A stretch of 64,000 nucleotides of DNA from Bacteroides sp. GM023 (lineage in GTDB: Bacteria > Bacteroidota > Bacteroidia > Bacteroidales > Bacteroidaceae). The DNA lies in the NCBI RefSeq assembly GCF_014750685.1, contig NZ_JAAXGE010000007.1, positions 496,001 to 560,000 of the forward strand. The letters run 5' to 3'. Positions 35,005-42,754 of this stretch are shown here, in pieces. Every line of letters begins with the position of its first letter. The first letter of the stretch is position 1. The translations under genes were made by a program, and so were the position numbers. The notes beneath the pieces are model-generated. The model was not told the origin of the DNA. It searched no databases and worked only from the letters and a program-made list of their open reading frames with translations.

Positions 35005-35182
35005 CTAGGCTATGAACTATATATCAATAAGGAAGCAACTATCTAAAAGTAACTGATACGATTATTAATAATAGGCTCATAACAGTGTGGTAATGAACTA
35101 AAAATGCTATCGTTGCCGATAACCGATCATTATGCATCTCTTTATTCTTTCTCTTGCTTATTTTATTTTCGATTGCCTAATG

Positions 35183-35282
35183 GACTTTCGTTTGACTTAA
35201 GTCAAGCGAATGTTCAACTTAAGTCAAGCGAATGTTCAACTATAGTCAAGCGTTCGTTTAACTTAAGTCAAACGAAAACTCA
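35183..35282. repeat. Iteron-like array B: four 22-bp units within inverted arms
   Basis: Four units start at 35195, 35217, 35239 and 35261. Units 1 and 2 are identical; unit 3 has ACTATAGT and units 1, 2 and 4 ACTTAAGT as the central palindrome. The unit pattern AC-N4-GT-N2-AGCG-N3-GTTYA matches array A with a different core. The outer arms (CTTTCGTTTGACTTAAGT and its complement at the right end) form a long hairpin. Confidence 0.75.
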
Positions 35283-35393
35283 TTAAGCAATAAAATACAT
35301 ACCAATAGTGAGACGATTAATTAGAAGTGACTAGTAAGATTATTAATTATAATTGGTTCATAACCGTACACGAAATGAAACTTTCGGAAGTGA

Positions 35394-36476
35394 TTATTCA
35401 ATATATAAATAATCATAGTGCACCACCGGCTTTTTCCCATGTTTGCCGATAGCTTCCTGTGCTTGCTTTGAATCACAGTTTACTTTTCCTACACCCACTT
35501 GGTTTCCCTGAAAATCTATGATACGCACAATGTCGTCCTTTTCGAACTCTCCTTCGATATGGGTGATTCCAATCGGAAGTATGCTGACTGCTTTCTCGGA
35601 GTTTAATACTTCCGTTGCGCACTCATTAATATGAATTTCCCCTTTGGCGAACCCTTCACTGTGTGCAATCCATTTTTTTACACTGGATACCGGTTCTTTT
35701 GAAGGGATGAAACGTGTACAAAGTGTATTTTCGGGATGTTGCAGCAAGTCTACCAGGATATTGTCACGTTTTCCGTTGGCGATGATTACTGTGATTCCTT
35801 CGTCGGCCACCTTGCGGGCAATGTTTGTTTTTGTCAACATACCGCCTCGTCCGAAACTGGACTTGGTTGCCTGAATATAGTTGGATAGATCTTTTCCATG
35901 GTCGATTTCCTGAATAACAGAAGAATTGGGGTCGGAAGGCGAACCGTTGTAGATTCCGTCAATATTACTTAGGATGATAAGTGCCTTGGCGTCCATCATG
36001 GAGGCGATAAGCCCGGATAATTCATCGTTGTCCGTGAACATCAGTTCACTGACTGAAATCGTATCGTTCTCATTGACGATGGGAATAACGTTGTTTTCGA
36101 GCATTACTGTCATACAGTTTTTCTGATTCAGATAATGGCGGCGAGTTCCAAAATTCTCTTTGGTAGTCAGCACCTGACCGACGGCGATGCCATGTTCACG
36201 GAAAAGTTCGTAGTAACGGTTGATTAGTTTTGCTTGCCCGACGGCAGAAAACAGTTGACGCTGATCTACACTATCGAGCTTCTTTTGCGGGTGTATCTCA
36301 CTGCGTCCGGAAGCAACAGCTCCCGAAGAAACCATAATGATTTCTACGCCGGATTTATGTAATTCCGCTATTTGGTCGACAAGTGCCGACATACGGGTGA
36401 CGTCCAGAGTTCCGTCGCGACGTGCCAATACATTACTTCCTACTTTTACTGCGATTCGTGTAAATTCCTGTTTCAT
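35394..36476 (-). CDS. proB: Glutamate 5-kinase
   Basis: 360 residues. The N-terminal amino-acid-kinase domain has VKVGSNVL near 9, MVSSGAVASGRSE near 49, VNENDTISVSELMFTDNDELSG near 134, and a lysine-containing GRGGMLTK loop. A C-terminal PUA domain (about 275-360) follows. It phosphorylates glutamate to start proline synthesis and is usually feedback-inhibited by proline. proA, its usual neighbour, is about 4.8 kb further along on the same strand beyond the accessory island. It is divergent from the aminotransferase gene. Confidence 0.95.
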   Translation of the reverse strand: MKQEFTRIAVKVGSNVLARRDGTLDVTRMSALVDQIAELHKSGVEIIMVSSGAVASGRSEIHPQKKLDSVDQRQLFSAVGQAKLINRYYELFREHGIAVGQVLTTKENFGTRRHYLNQKNCMTVMLENNVIPIVNENDTISVSELMFTDNDELSGLIASMMDAKALIILSNIDGIYNGSPSDPNSSVIQEIDHGKDLSNYIQATKSSFGRGGMLTKTNIARKVADEGITVIIANGKRDNILVDLLQHPENTLCTRFIPSKEPVSSVKKWIAHSEGFAKGEIHINECATEVLNSEKAVSILPIGITHIEGEFEKDDIVRIIDFQGNQVGVGKVNCDSKQAQEAIGKHGKKPVVHYDYLYIE

Positions 36477-36498
36477 CTTTACTAACGATTTGAAAGCA

Positions 36499-36532
36499 CA
36501 AATATAGAGCTTTTTGTCGATATGTTACCAAA
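36499..36532 (-). promoter_or_regulatory. proB promoter (TTTG-N22-TATATTTG)
   Basis: Minus-strand -33 TTTG (36532-36529) and -7 TATATTTG (36506-36499) are separated by 22 bp, slightly long. The -7 box lies 22 bp before the ATG. Confidence 0.65.
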
Positions 36533-36548
36533 ACAGGCTAAAAAGAAT

Positions 36549-36556
36549 TATCTTTG
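36549..36556 (+). promoter_or_regulatory. -7 box (TATCTTTG) for the aminotransferase gene
   Basis: TATCTTTG lies 25 bp before the ATG at 36582 and back to back with the proB promoter. No -33 TTTG at the expected place. Confidence 0.55.
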
Positions 36557-36581
36557 CAGTCTGATAATGAAAAGATAAACA

Positions 36582-37733
36582 ATGAAACATACCAATCCAC
36601 AAGTAGAACAGATGACTTCCTTCATCGTAATGGATGTTTTGGAAAGGGCAAATGAGTTACAGAAACAAGGTGTTGATATTATTCACCTGGAAGTAGGTGA
36701 GCCGGATTTCGATGTGCCTTCCTGTGTGGCAGAAGCTGCAAAAACGGCTTATGACCGGCATCTGACTCATTACACTCATTCTTTAGGTGACCCCGAACTA
36801 CGCCGTGAAATTGCGGTTTTTTATCAGCGGGAATACGGTGTGACGGTTGATCCCGATTGCATTGTAGTAACTTCCGGGTCTTCTCCGTCTATTCTTCTCG
36901 TATTGATGTTGCTTTGTAATCCTGATAGTGAAGTGATCCTTTCTAATCCGGGGTATGCATGCTATCGCAATTTTGTATTGGCTGCCCAGGCTAAGCCGGT
37001 TTTGGTGCCTTTGTCCGAAGAGAAAGGTTTGCAATATGATATAGAAGCTATTCGCAAATGTGTGAATTCGCATACTACGGCTATTTTCATCAATTCACCT
37101 ATGAATCCGACAGGAATGTTATTGGAAGAAAGTTTTTTGAAAGAAGTGGCAGGATTGGGAGTGCCTATTATATCGGACGAGATTTATCACGGATTAGTGT
37201 ACGAGGGGCGTGCGCACAGTATTCTTGAATACACAGACCAGGCTTTTGTTTTGAATGGATTCTCCAAGCGTTTTGCGATGACGGGACTTCGGTTGGGCTA
37301 TCTGATAGCACCAAAATCTTGTATGCGTTCTTTGCAGAAGTTGCAGCAGAACTTGTTTATCTGTGCATCCAGTGTTGCCCAACAGGCTGGTATTGCCGCT
37401 TTGCGACAGGCGGATTCGGATGTGGAACGTATGAGACAAATCTATAATGAACGGCGGAAGTATATGATTACTCGTCTTCGGGAGATAGGATTCGAAATTA
37501 AGGTAGAGCCGCAGGGAGCGTTTTATGTTTTTGCCAATGCACGTAAATTTACGACCGACTCTTATCGCTTTGCGTTCGATGTGCTCGAACATGCGCATGT
37601 CGGCATTACTCCCGGCGTGGATTTTGGTACAGGAGGTGAAGGATATGTACGCTTCTCCTATGCAAATTCATTGGAGAACATCAAGGAAGGTCTGGATCGT
37701 ATCAGTCACTATCTTTCTCGTCCCGGCTTCTGA
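36582..37733 (+). CDS. Class I/II PLP-dependent aminotransferase
   Basis: 383 residues with the fold-type I order: VGEPDFDVP near 38, TSGSSPSILL near 100, NSPMNPTGM near 170, SDEIYHGLVYEG near 197, and the PLP-binding lysine in NGFSKRFAMTGLRLGYL near 228. It transfers an amino group between an amino acid and a 2-oxo acid in the cytoplasm. It resembles aspartate or aromatic aminotransferases; the substrate is not determined by the sequence. Its last 32 bp overlap the convergent DUF2007 gene. Confidence 0.88.
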   Translation: MKHTNPQVEQMTSFIVMDVLERANELQKQGVDIIHLEVGEPDFDVPSCVAEAAKTAYDRHLTHYTHSLGDPELRREIAVFYQREYGVTVDPDCIVVTSGSSPSILLVLMLLCNPDSEVILSNPGYACYRNFVLAAQAKPVLVPLSEEKGLQYDIEAIRKCVNSHTTAIFINSPMNPTGMLLEESFLKEVAGLGVPIISDEIYHGLVYEGRAHSILEYTDQAFVLNGFSKRFAMTGLRLGYLIAPKSCMRSLQKLQQNLFICASSVAQQAGIAALRQADSDVERMRQIYNERRKYMITRLREIGFEIKVEPQGAFYVFANARKFTTDSYRFAFDVLEHAHVGITPGVDFGTGGEGYVRFSYANSLENIKEGLDRISHYLSRPGF

Positions 37734-37935
37734 TAAGCTCGGTGGCTGCCTCGTATTCTTCCTCGGTGACAAGGATAGAAACAGCAGGAGCGATGTAGGG
37801 AGCTAGTGTTCCCATAATCCCGTCTTTGATGACGCAACGGATATTATTACTCTCTAATAACCCTTTGATGATTTCGGCTTCCCATGGAGAACCGGAGAAT
37901 ACTTCTATTGACTTGCTATAATCTTCTTCTTTCAT
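37702..37935 (-). CDS. DUF2007-type small protein
   Basis: 77 residues with the pattern of DUF2007 proteins: IEVFSGSPWEAEIIKGLLESNNI near the N-terminus and ILVTEEEYEAATELI near the end. The fold resembles PII-like signal-transduction proteins, but no function is established. The reading frame extends 32 bp into the 3' end of the convergent aminotransferase. A -7 box TATATTTG lies 30 bp upstream of its ATG. Confidence 0.8.
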   Translation of the reverse strand: MKEEDYSKSIEVFSGSPWEAEIIKGLLESNNIRCVIKDGIMGTLAPYIAPAVSILVTEEEYEAATELIRSRDEKDSD

Positions 37936-37964
37936 GATCGTATGGTATTAGGGGTTGTTTTCTA

Positions 37965-37972
37965 CAAATATA
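37965..37972 (-). promoter_or_regulatory. -7 box (TATATTTG) for the DUF2007 gene
   Basis: Minus-strand TATATTTG lies 30 bp upstream of the ATG at 37935, within the 76-bp gap to murI. Confidence 0.55.
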
Positions 37973-38011
37973 ACAAAAAAGAGAGACAAAAGGTTATTCT
38001 TCTCTTAAAAT

Positions 38012-38854
38012 TTATTCAAGTGTGATGTGTTTTACACTAATTTGTTGGTTTAGAAATGTAGACGCTGATTCGGAGAATTTCTCTTCCGCCTCTGTGGTGT
38101 AAAACTGGCAATTTCCGTTCTTTGTGCACTTTGCGTCCATTTCCGGATGTCTTCTCAAATAGTCTTTCAGGCTTTCCGCCACATATTCACCTTGTGAGAT
38201 TACGCTGATGTCACTGGCAATGTATTGCCGGATTTTAGGAAGAAGGATAGGGAAGTGGGTACATCCGAGAATGACGGTGTCTATTTGCGGATCTTTTGAG
38301 AGTAGTTGGTCTATATATTTGCGAATGAAATAATCGGCTCCATCGTTTTGCGATTCATTGTTTTCTACTAATGACACCCACATCGGACAGGGCACTCCAC
38401 TTACCTGGATATCCGGGAACAACTTATGTATCTCCAAAGGGTAAGACTCGGATTTGATGGTGCCTGCTGTTGCCAGTACACCGATATGCTGATTTTTGCT
38501 AATGTCTCCGATACATTCTACGGTAGGACGAATCACGCCGAGTACACGGCGTGCCGGGTCGATTTTCGGCAAATCATTCATCTGAATGCTACGTAGTGCT
38601 TTGGCGGAAGCTGTGTTGCAGGCCAATATGACCAAATGACAGCCCATGTCGAATAGTTTGTTGACAGCTTGCCGGGTGAATTCGTACACGACTTCAAAAG
38701 AGCGTGTCCCGTAAGGGGCGCGGGCATTGTCGCCCAAATAGATATAGTCATATTCCGGCAATGCTTCTCTTATCTTGTCCAGGATAGTCAGGCCACCGTA
38801 GCCGGAGTCAAACACTCCGATAGGGCCGGGTATATGTGATAGATGTTGATTCAT
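38012..38854 (-). CDS. murI: Glutamate racemase
   Basis: 280 residues. Catalytic cysteine motifs are ACNTASAKALR near 79 and GCTHFPILLP near 195; the N-terminal GVFDSGYGG loop binds substrate. It interconverts L- and D-glutamate to supply D-Glu for peptidoglycan in the cytoplasm. A -7 box and an upstream terminator give it a transcript separate from the ompH genes although all are on the same strand. Confidence 0.94.
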   Translation of the reverse strand: MNQHLSHIPGPIGVFDSGYGGLTILDKIREALPEYDYIYLGDNARAPYGTRSFEVVYEFTRQAVNKLFDMGCHLVILACNTASAKALRSIQMNDLPKIDPARRVLGVIRPTVECIGDISKNQHIGVLATAGTIKSESYPLEIHKLFPDIQVSGVPCPMWVSLVENNESQNDGADYFIRKYIDQLLSKDPQIDTVILGCTHFPILLPKIRQYIASDISVISQGEYVAESLKDYLRRHPEMDAKCTKNGNCQFYTTEAEEKFSESASTFLNQQISVKHITLE

Positions 38855-38875
38855 GACAAACAGGATTTATATACG

Positions 38876-38883
38876 CAAATGTA
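38876..38883 (-). promoter_or_regulatory. -7 box (TACATTTG) for murI
   Basis: Minus-strand TACATTTG lies 21 bp before the ATG at 38854, immediately downstream of the terminator palindrome at 38891-38936. Confidence 0.6.
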
Positions 38884-38890
38884 CACCAAA

Positions 38891-38936
38891 AAAAGCGAAA
38901 GCGAAAGAAGTTTAAACTTCTTTCGCTTTCGCTTTT
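38891..38936. terminator. Perfect 46-nt palindrome terminator between ompH and murI
   Basis: The sequence is completely self-complementary: a 23-nt arm rich in GCGAAA words joins its exact complement at TTT/AAA. The terminal T run on either strand makes it a Rho-independent terminator for the bamA-ompH-ompH transcript. Confidence 0.9.
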
Positions 38937-38963
38937 AGCATTTCTTTCTCTTGGTGAGAATTC

Positions 38964-39479
38964 TTATTTGATACCCAGATTTGCTTTAACCTTGTTAGTT
39001 AAGTTGATGCTTTGTGACTCGTTAACGTAAGGAATCGGAGTTCTTGCAAGGTCGAAGATATAAATAACACCTTCAGCAGCACCTACAGCTTTGATAGCAT
39101 TGTCCAACTTCTGATAGATAGGAGCCATTGCATCATTTTGAGCTTTCGACATTTGCTGTTGTGCCTCTTGTTGGAACTGGTCTTGTCTTTGAGCCATATC
39201 CTGCAATTCTTTTTGTCTTCTCTCAGCGATGTTAGCCGGAAGAGAATCCTTGGCAATCGCTTGCTGGAACTCTTGATATTTTTTGTTGAACTCTTCCTGA
39301 GTTCTTTGGAGTTCCGACATAAGTTGTTTCTCCAATGCTTGGATGTCGTTTTGTGCCTTAGTAAATTCAGGCATCACAGAGATAATCTCCTGTGCATTGA
39401 TATGACCGAATTTCAGGTTCTGTGCAAATACACCCATTGGGAGTGCAAGCAACATTACAAGTGCAATTTTTTTTAGCAT
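38964..39479 (-). CDS. OmpH/Skp-like periplasmic chaperone (copy 2)
   Basis: 171 residues with a signal peptide ending VFAQNLK, then the Skp pattern: a beta strand (FGHINAQEIISVMPEF), two long helices of heptad-rich Q/E/K sequence (about 40-130), and a closing strand (GVIYIFDLARTPIPYV). Skp trimers carry unfolded outer-membrane proteins across the periplasm to the BAM complex. It lies downstream of a paralogous gene and bamA, with a -7 box in the intergenic gap. Confidence 0.88.
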   Translation of the reverse strand: MLKKIALVMLLALPMGVFAQNLKFGHINAQEIISVMPEFTKAQNDIQALEKQLMSELQRTQEEFNKKYQEFQQAIAKDSLPANIAERRQKELQDMAQRQDQFQQEAQQQMSKAQNDAMAPIYQKLDNAIKAVGAAEGVIYIFDLARTPIPYVNESQSINLTNKVKANLGIK

Positions 39480-39523
39480 AGTTCTATAATTTATTTGAAT
39501 GTTTTTTTAGTTATTTCCAGTTG

Positions 39524-39531
39524 CAAATGTA
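39524..39531 (-). promoter_or_regulatory. -7 box (TACATTTG) between the two ompH genes
   Basis: Minus-strand TACATTTG lies 45 bp before the second ompH start. It may give an extra internal transcript. Confidence 0.5.
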
Positions 39532-39536
39532 TGAAA

Positions 39537-40052
39537 TTAATTTGAATATCCTAATCTTCTTAGGATTTCATCACTAATATCTATACGTGGATTTGCAAAA
39601 ATTATACCTGCAGCAGAGGCTCTGTCGACTACCATGTCATATCCATGCTGTTGCGATACAGCTTTCACTGCTTCATAGATATCATCCTGAATCGGCGACA
39701 TCAACTTGTCTCTCATCTTGGCTAATTCACCTTCGGGGCCGAAATAATTGCGTTTCAGTTCGGCCGCTTCTCTTTCTTTAGCTACGATTTCATCCTCTTT
39801 CTTTGTCTTTTGGGCAGCAGATAGAGTGGAAGATTTTGTCTGGTAATCCTGGAACATCTTTTGTGCTTCCTTTGCCAGAGCTTCTACTTCACCCTGATAT
39901 TTCTTCGTAGCTTCTTGCATTTGCTCATTAGCGCTTTGAGCAGCCGGAATATTCTTCATAATATATTCCGTATCGATCAGTGCAAATTTTTGTGCGTTTG
40001 CTGCCATACCGACAGCAAATAGCAACATGATTAATAGAACAGACTTTCTCAT
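39537..40052 (-). CDS. OmpH/Skp-like periplasmic chaperone (copy 1)
   Basis: 171 residues from the ATG at 40052; the earlier ATG at 40076 would begin inside the last base of bamA and give a poor signal peptide. The signal peptide ends ANAQK. The Skp layout follows: FALIDTEYIMKNIPAAQ, a long coiled helix pair (about 40-125), and YDMVVDRASAAGIIFANP. It is the same length as the next gene but clearly diverged from it. It lies 23 bp after bamA, so the three genes form one outer-membrane assembly operon. Confidence 0.88.
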   Translation of the reverse strand: MRKSVLLIMLLFAVGMAANAQKFALIDTEYIMKNIPAAQSANEQMQEATKKYQGEVEALAKEAQKMFQDYQTKSSTLSAAQKTKKEDEIVAKEREAAELKRNYFGPEGELAKMRDKLMSPIQDDIYEAVKAVSQQHGYDMVVDRASAAGIIFANPRIDISDEILRRLGYSN

Positions 40053-40075
40053 GACGTTTAGTTTTTTGTGATACA

Positions 40076-42724
40076 TTAGAATTCTTGTCCTAAGATAAAG
40101 TGGAATTGACTTCCGCCATATTGTTTAGAACCAAATACTTTATCGAAACCGTAACCCCAGTCGATACCCATCATACCAATCATCGGCAAGAAGATACGAA
40201 CACCGACACCGGCAGAACGTTTCAACTCGAACGGATTGAACTTCTTGATATCATGCCATGCGTTACCTGCTTCAAGGAAACCTAACACATAAATGTTAGT
40301 ACTTGTTTCCAGCATCAACGGATATCTTAATTCGATGCCGAGACGTGCATAAGCATAACCTTCAGAACCGTATGGGGTCAATGAGCTGTTTTCGTAACCA
40401 CGCAGAGCGATACTTTCCGTAGCATAGGTTGAATAACCGGTCATACCGTCACCACCTACGTCGAATGTACCGAACGGTGATTTCTTGTATTCGTTATAGT
40501 GACCCAGCAAACCGAACTCTGTACGTGTCATCAATACAAGGCACTTAGGATGAGCAACCGGATCCATCAACGGAGTATATGTTTTTCCTTTGAATTTCCA
40601 TTTGTGGTATTCTACCCATCTGTGAAGTTTATTCATGTTGTCTTGGGTAATGGTACCGTCTGATCTGTAATATCCTTTATAGTCTTTGCCATCCATCAAC
40701 GAATACGGTGGAGTGAACTGAACTGACAATGAGAAATCGGAACCCGTACGCGGGAAGATAGGATTGTCAATTGAGTTACGTGCCAAAGTCAATGAGATGC
40801 TGAGGTCATTACATTTACCGTTGGTTACCGGGAAATATTGCCAGTCGCTCAGGTTATAGCGTTGGTAAGCTAACTCAGCAGAGAGTGTGAAATAGTCATC
40901 CGGCCATTTCAGACGTTTACCCCAACCTGCTGAAAGTCCCCACATCTTGATAGATTTATCAGGGTCATAATAGTTTTCGTAGTTGTTGTAGTTGCCATAG
41001 TTGTACATGCCATAACCACCGTAACCGCTATACATACTATTGTAATAGTTGTTGAAGTAGCTGGAATTATAGTAACGGCTACTAATATCAGTCTGTACAG
41101 AGAAGAATGCCGATAAAGAGAATGAGTTCGGGCGTTTTCCTCCAAACCAGGGATCGAAGAATGAAATACTGTATGACTGATAGTATTTAGCATTCGTCTG
41201 TCCACTGATAGTCAATGTCTGTCCGTCACCTTGCGGCAGGATACCACGGTAGTTTTCACCCGGATGCAGCAAGTTGGCAACAGAGAAGTTGGTGAACTTC
41301 AGACTCAACTTACCGATAATACCGGTTTGTCCCCAACCAGCAGAGAATTCCACCTGGTCGTTTGCTTTGGATGTCAACGGTAAGCCTATGTCAACAGTTC
41401 CGTTCATCGGATCCGGTTGAATGTCCGGTTGCAGTTTTTCAGGGTCAAAGTGTCCCATCTGCTGGATTTCACGCAAAGAACGCATCAAGTCTTCCTTGCT
41501 GAACAGCTGTCCCGGACGAATACGAAGTTCACGACGAACAACGTTTTCATACAAACGGTCGTTACCGCTGATGTTGATCTTATTGATAGTAGCCTGACGG
41601 CCTTCATAGATTCTCATTTCGAGGTCGATAGAGTCACCGACAATATTTACTTCCACAGGGTCGAGGTTGTAGAACAGATAACCGTTGTTATAGTACAAGT
41701 TACCGATAGCATCATCATCCGTTGAAGTACGTTCACCTAGTAACTTTTGGTTATATACATCTCCCTTCTTCATGCGAAGTAAATAGTTCAACTGTTCGGA
41801 AGGATAAAGGGTGTTACCTACCCAGGTTACATTGCGGAGATAATATTTCTGGCCTTCATCTATGTTCAGATATACATTAACTGTCTTTTCATCGTACTGT
41901 GCGATACTATCCTTTGCGATCATGGCATCACGGTATCCCAACTCATTATACTTGTCGATGATAAGTTGCTTATCTGCTTCGTAGTTTTCAGGTACGAATT
42001 TCTTTGTACGGAACAAGTTGCGAAGTTTACCTTTCTCATTGGTTTTCTTCATAACCCGTTTCAGCTTGGAAGCTTTGATGGCGGAGTTACCAACGATTTC
42101 GATAGCGTGAACTTTGATTTTTTCCTTTTTATCAATGTCAATGTCGACAATTACCTGATTCTCGCTGGAAGGATCGTCTTTCTGTGAGATAATAACTTCT
42201 GCATTCTTAAATCCTTTATCGTCGAAGTAGCGTTTAATCAATGTCTTGGCGCGGTCTACGGTATTCGGGGTAATCTGCATACCTTTTACCATACCTAATT
42301 TGCCTTCCAAATCAGTACGCTCGGACTTCTTGACACCGTGATAACGTACGTCAGAGATACGTGGACGCTGTGTCAGGCTGATCTTTAACCAGATTTTGTT
42401 ACCTTCCACTTTCTCGGCTGTGATTTGTACGTTTGAGAACAAACCATGACGCCAATAACGTTTGATTGCTCCGGTGATTTCGTCACCCGGCACAGTGATT
42501 GTTTGTCCTACCGATAGTCCTGATAGTCCAATCAATACATAGTCTTCGTAATTCTTCACGCCTTCGACCTTAATGTCCGCTATCTCATACTTTTTGGGTG
42601 TTCCAGAGTATAAGATGACAGGTTTCGAGTCTTCATCAGTATTGGCATTTTGCGCAATACCTGTTGTCACAAAGCAACACAGGCAGATAAACGTTATGAA
42701 TAGATAGGAAATACGATAATGCAT
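40076..42724 (-). CDS. bamA: Outer-membrane protein assembly factor BamA
   Basis: 882 residues: signal peptide (to about 25), POTRA repeats (about 45-440, for example IADIKVEGVKNYEDYVLIG and INKINISGNDRLYENVVR), and an Omp85 barrel (about 450-882) ending FHFILGQEF with the C-terminal phenylalanine signal. BamA inserts beta-barrel proteins into the outer membrane. An unusual tyrosine/asparagine/glycine-rich insertion (about 549-590) sits in the first third of the barrel, probably in an extracellular loop. Downstream are two Skp genes; uppS lies upstream. Confidence 0.95.
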   Translation of the reverse strand: MHYRISYLFITFICLCCFVTTGIAQNANTDEDSKPVILYSGTPKKYEIADIKVEGVKNYEDYVLIGLSGLSVGQTITVPGDEITGAIKRYWRHGLFSNVQITAEKVEGNKIWLKISLTQRPRISDVRYHGVKKSERTDLEGKLGMVKGMQITPNTVDRAKTLIKRYFDDKGFKNAEVIISQKDDPSSENQVIVDIDIDKKEKIKVHAIEIVGNSAIKASKLKRVMKKTNEKGKLRNLFRTKKFVPENYEADKQLIIDKYNELGYRDAMIAKDSIAQYDEKTVNVYLNIDEGQKYYLRNVTWVGNTLYPSEQLNYLLRMKKGDVYNQKLLGERTSTDDDAIGNLYYNNGYLFYNLDPVEVNIVGDSIDLEMRIYEGRQATINKINISGNDRLYENVVRRELRIRPGQLFSKEDLMRSLREIQQMGHFDPEKLQPDIQPDPMNGTVDIGLPLTSKANDQVEFSAGWGQTGIIGKLSLKFTNFSVANLLHPGENYRGILPQGDGQTLTISGQTNAKYYQSYSISFFDPWFGGKRPNSFSLSAFFSVQTDISSRYYNSSYFNNYYNSMYSGYGGYGMYNYGNYNNYENYYDPDKSIKMWGLSAGWGKRLKWPDDYFTLSAELAYQRYNLSDWQYFPVTNGKCNDLSISLTLARNSIDNPIFPRTGSDFSLSVQFTPPYSLMDGKDYKGYYRSDGTITQDNMNKLHRWVEYHKWKFKGKTYTPLMDPVAHPKCLVLMTRTEFGLLGHYNEYKKSPFGTFDVGGDGMTGYSTYATESIALRGYENSSLTPYGSEGYAYARLGIELRYPLMLETSTNIYVLGFLEAGNAWHDIKKFNPFELKRSAGVGVRIFLPMIGMMGIDWGYGFDKVFGSKQYGGSQFHFILGQEF

Positions 42725-42754
42725 TTATGTTATAATTTGATGTTTCGAGTTATG

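Larger units (their letters stand above)
34892..35365. repeat. Diverged tandem duplication of about 258 bp between proB and the WYL gene
   Basis: Two copies begin TCTCTTGCTTA at 34892 and 35150. Each holds AT-rich flanks, a 22-bp iteron array with inverted outer arms, and a right flank containing a GATTATTAAT word (about 35060 and 35338) and a TCATAAC word (35077 and 35359). The flanks are clearly related but diverged; the array cores differ in sequence and copy number. No protein-coding frame of substance lies in the 647-bp gap. Confidence 0.65.

Noticed and set aside
35183..35282. CRISPR array
   Set aside because: The 22-bp units abut with no unique spacers and no cas genes lie nearby; the arms form an inverted repeat.
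30684..35390. Integrative or transposable element boundaries
   Set aside because: No integrase, transposase, tRNA target or terminal inverted repeat flanks the island; only base composition and gene content suggest acquisition.
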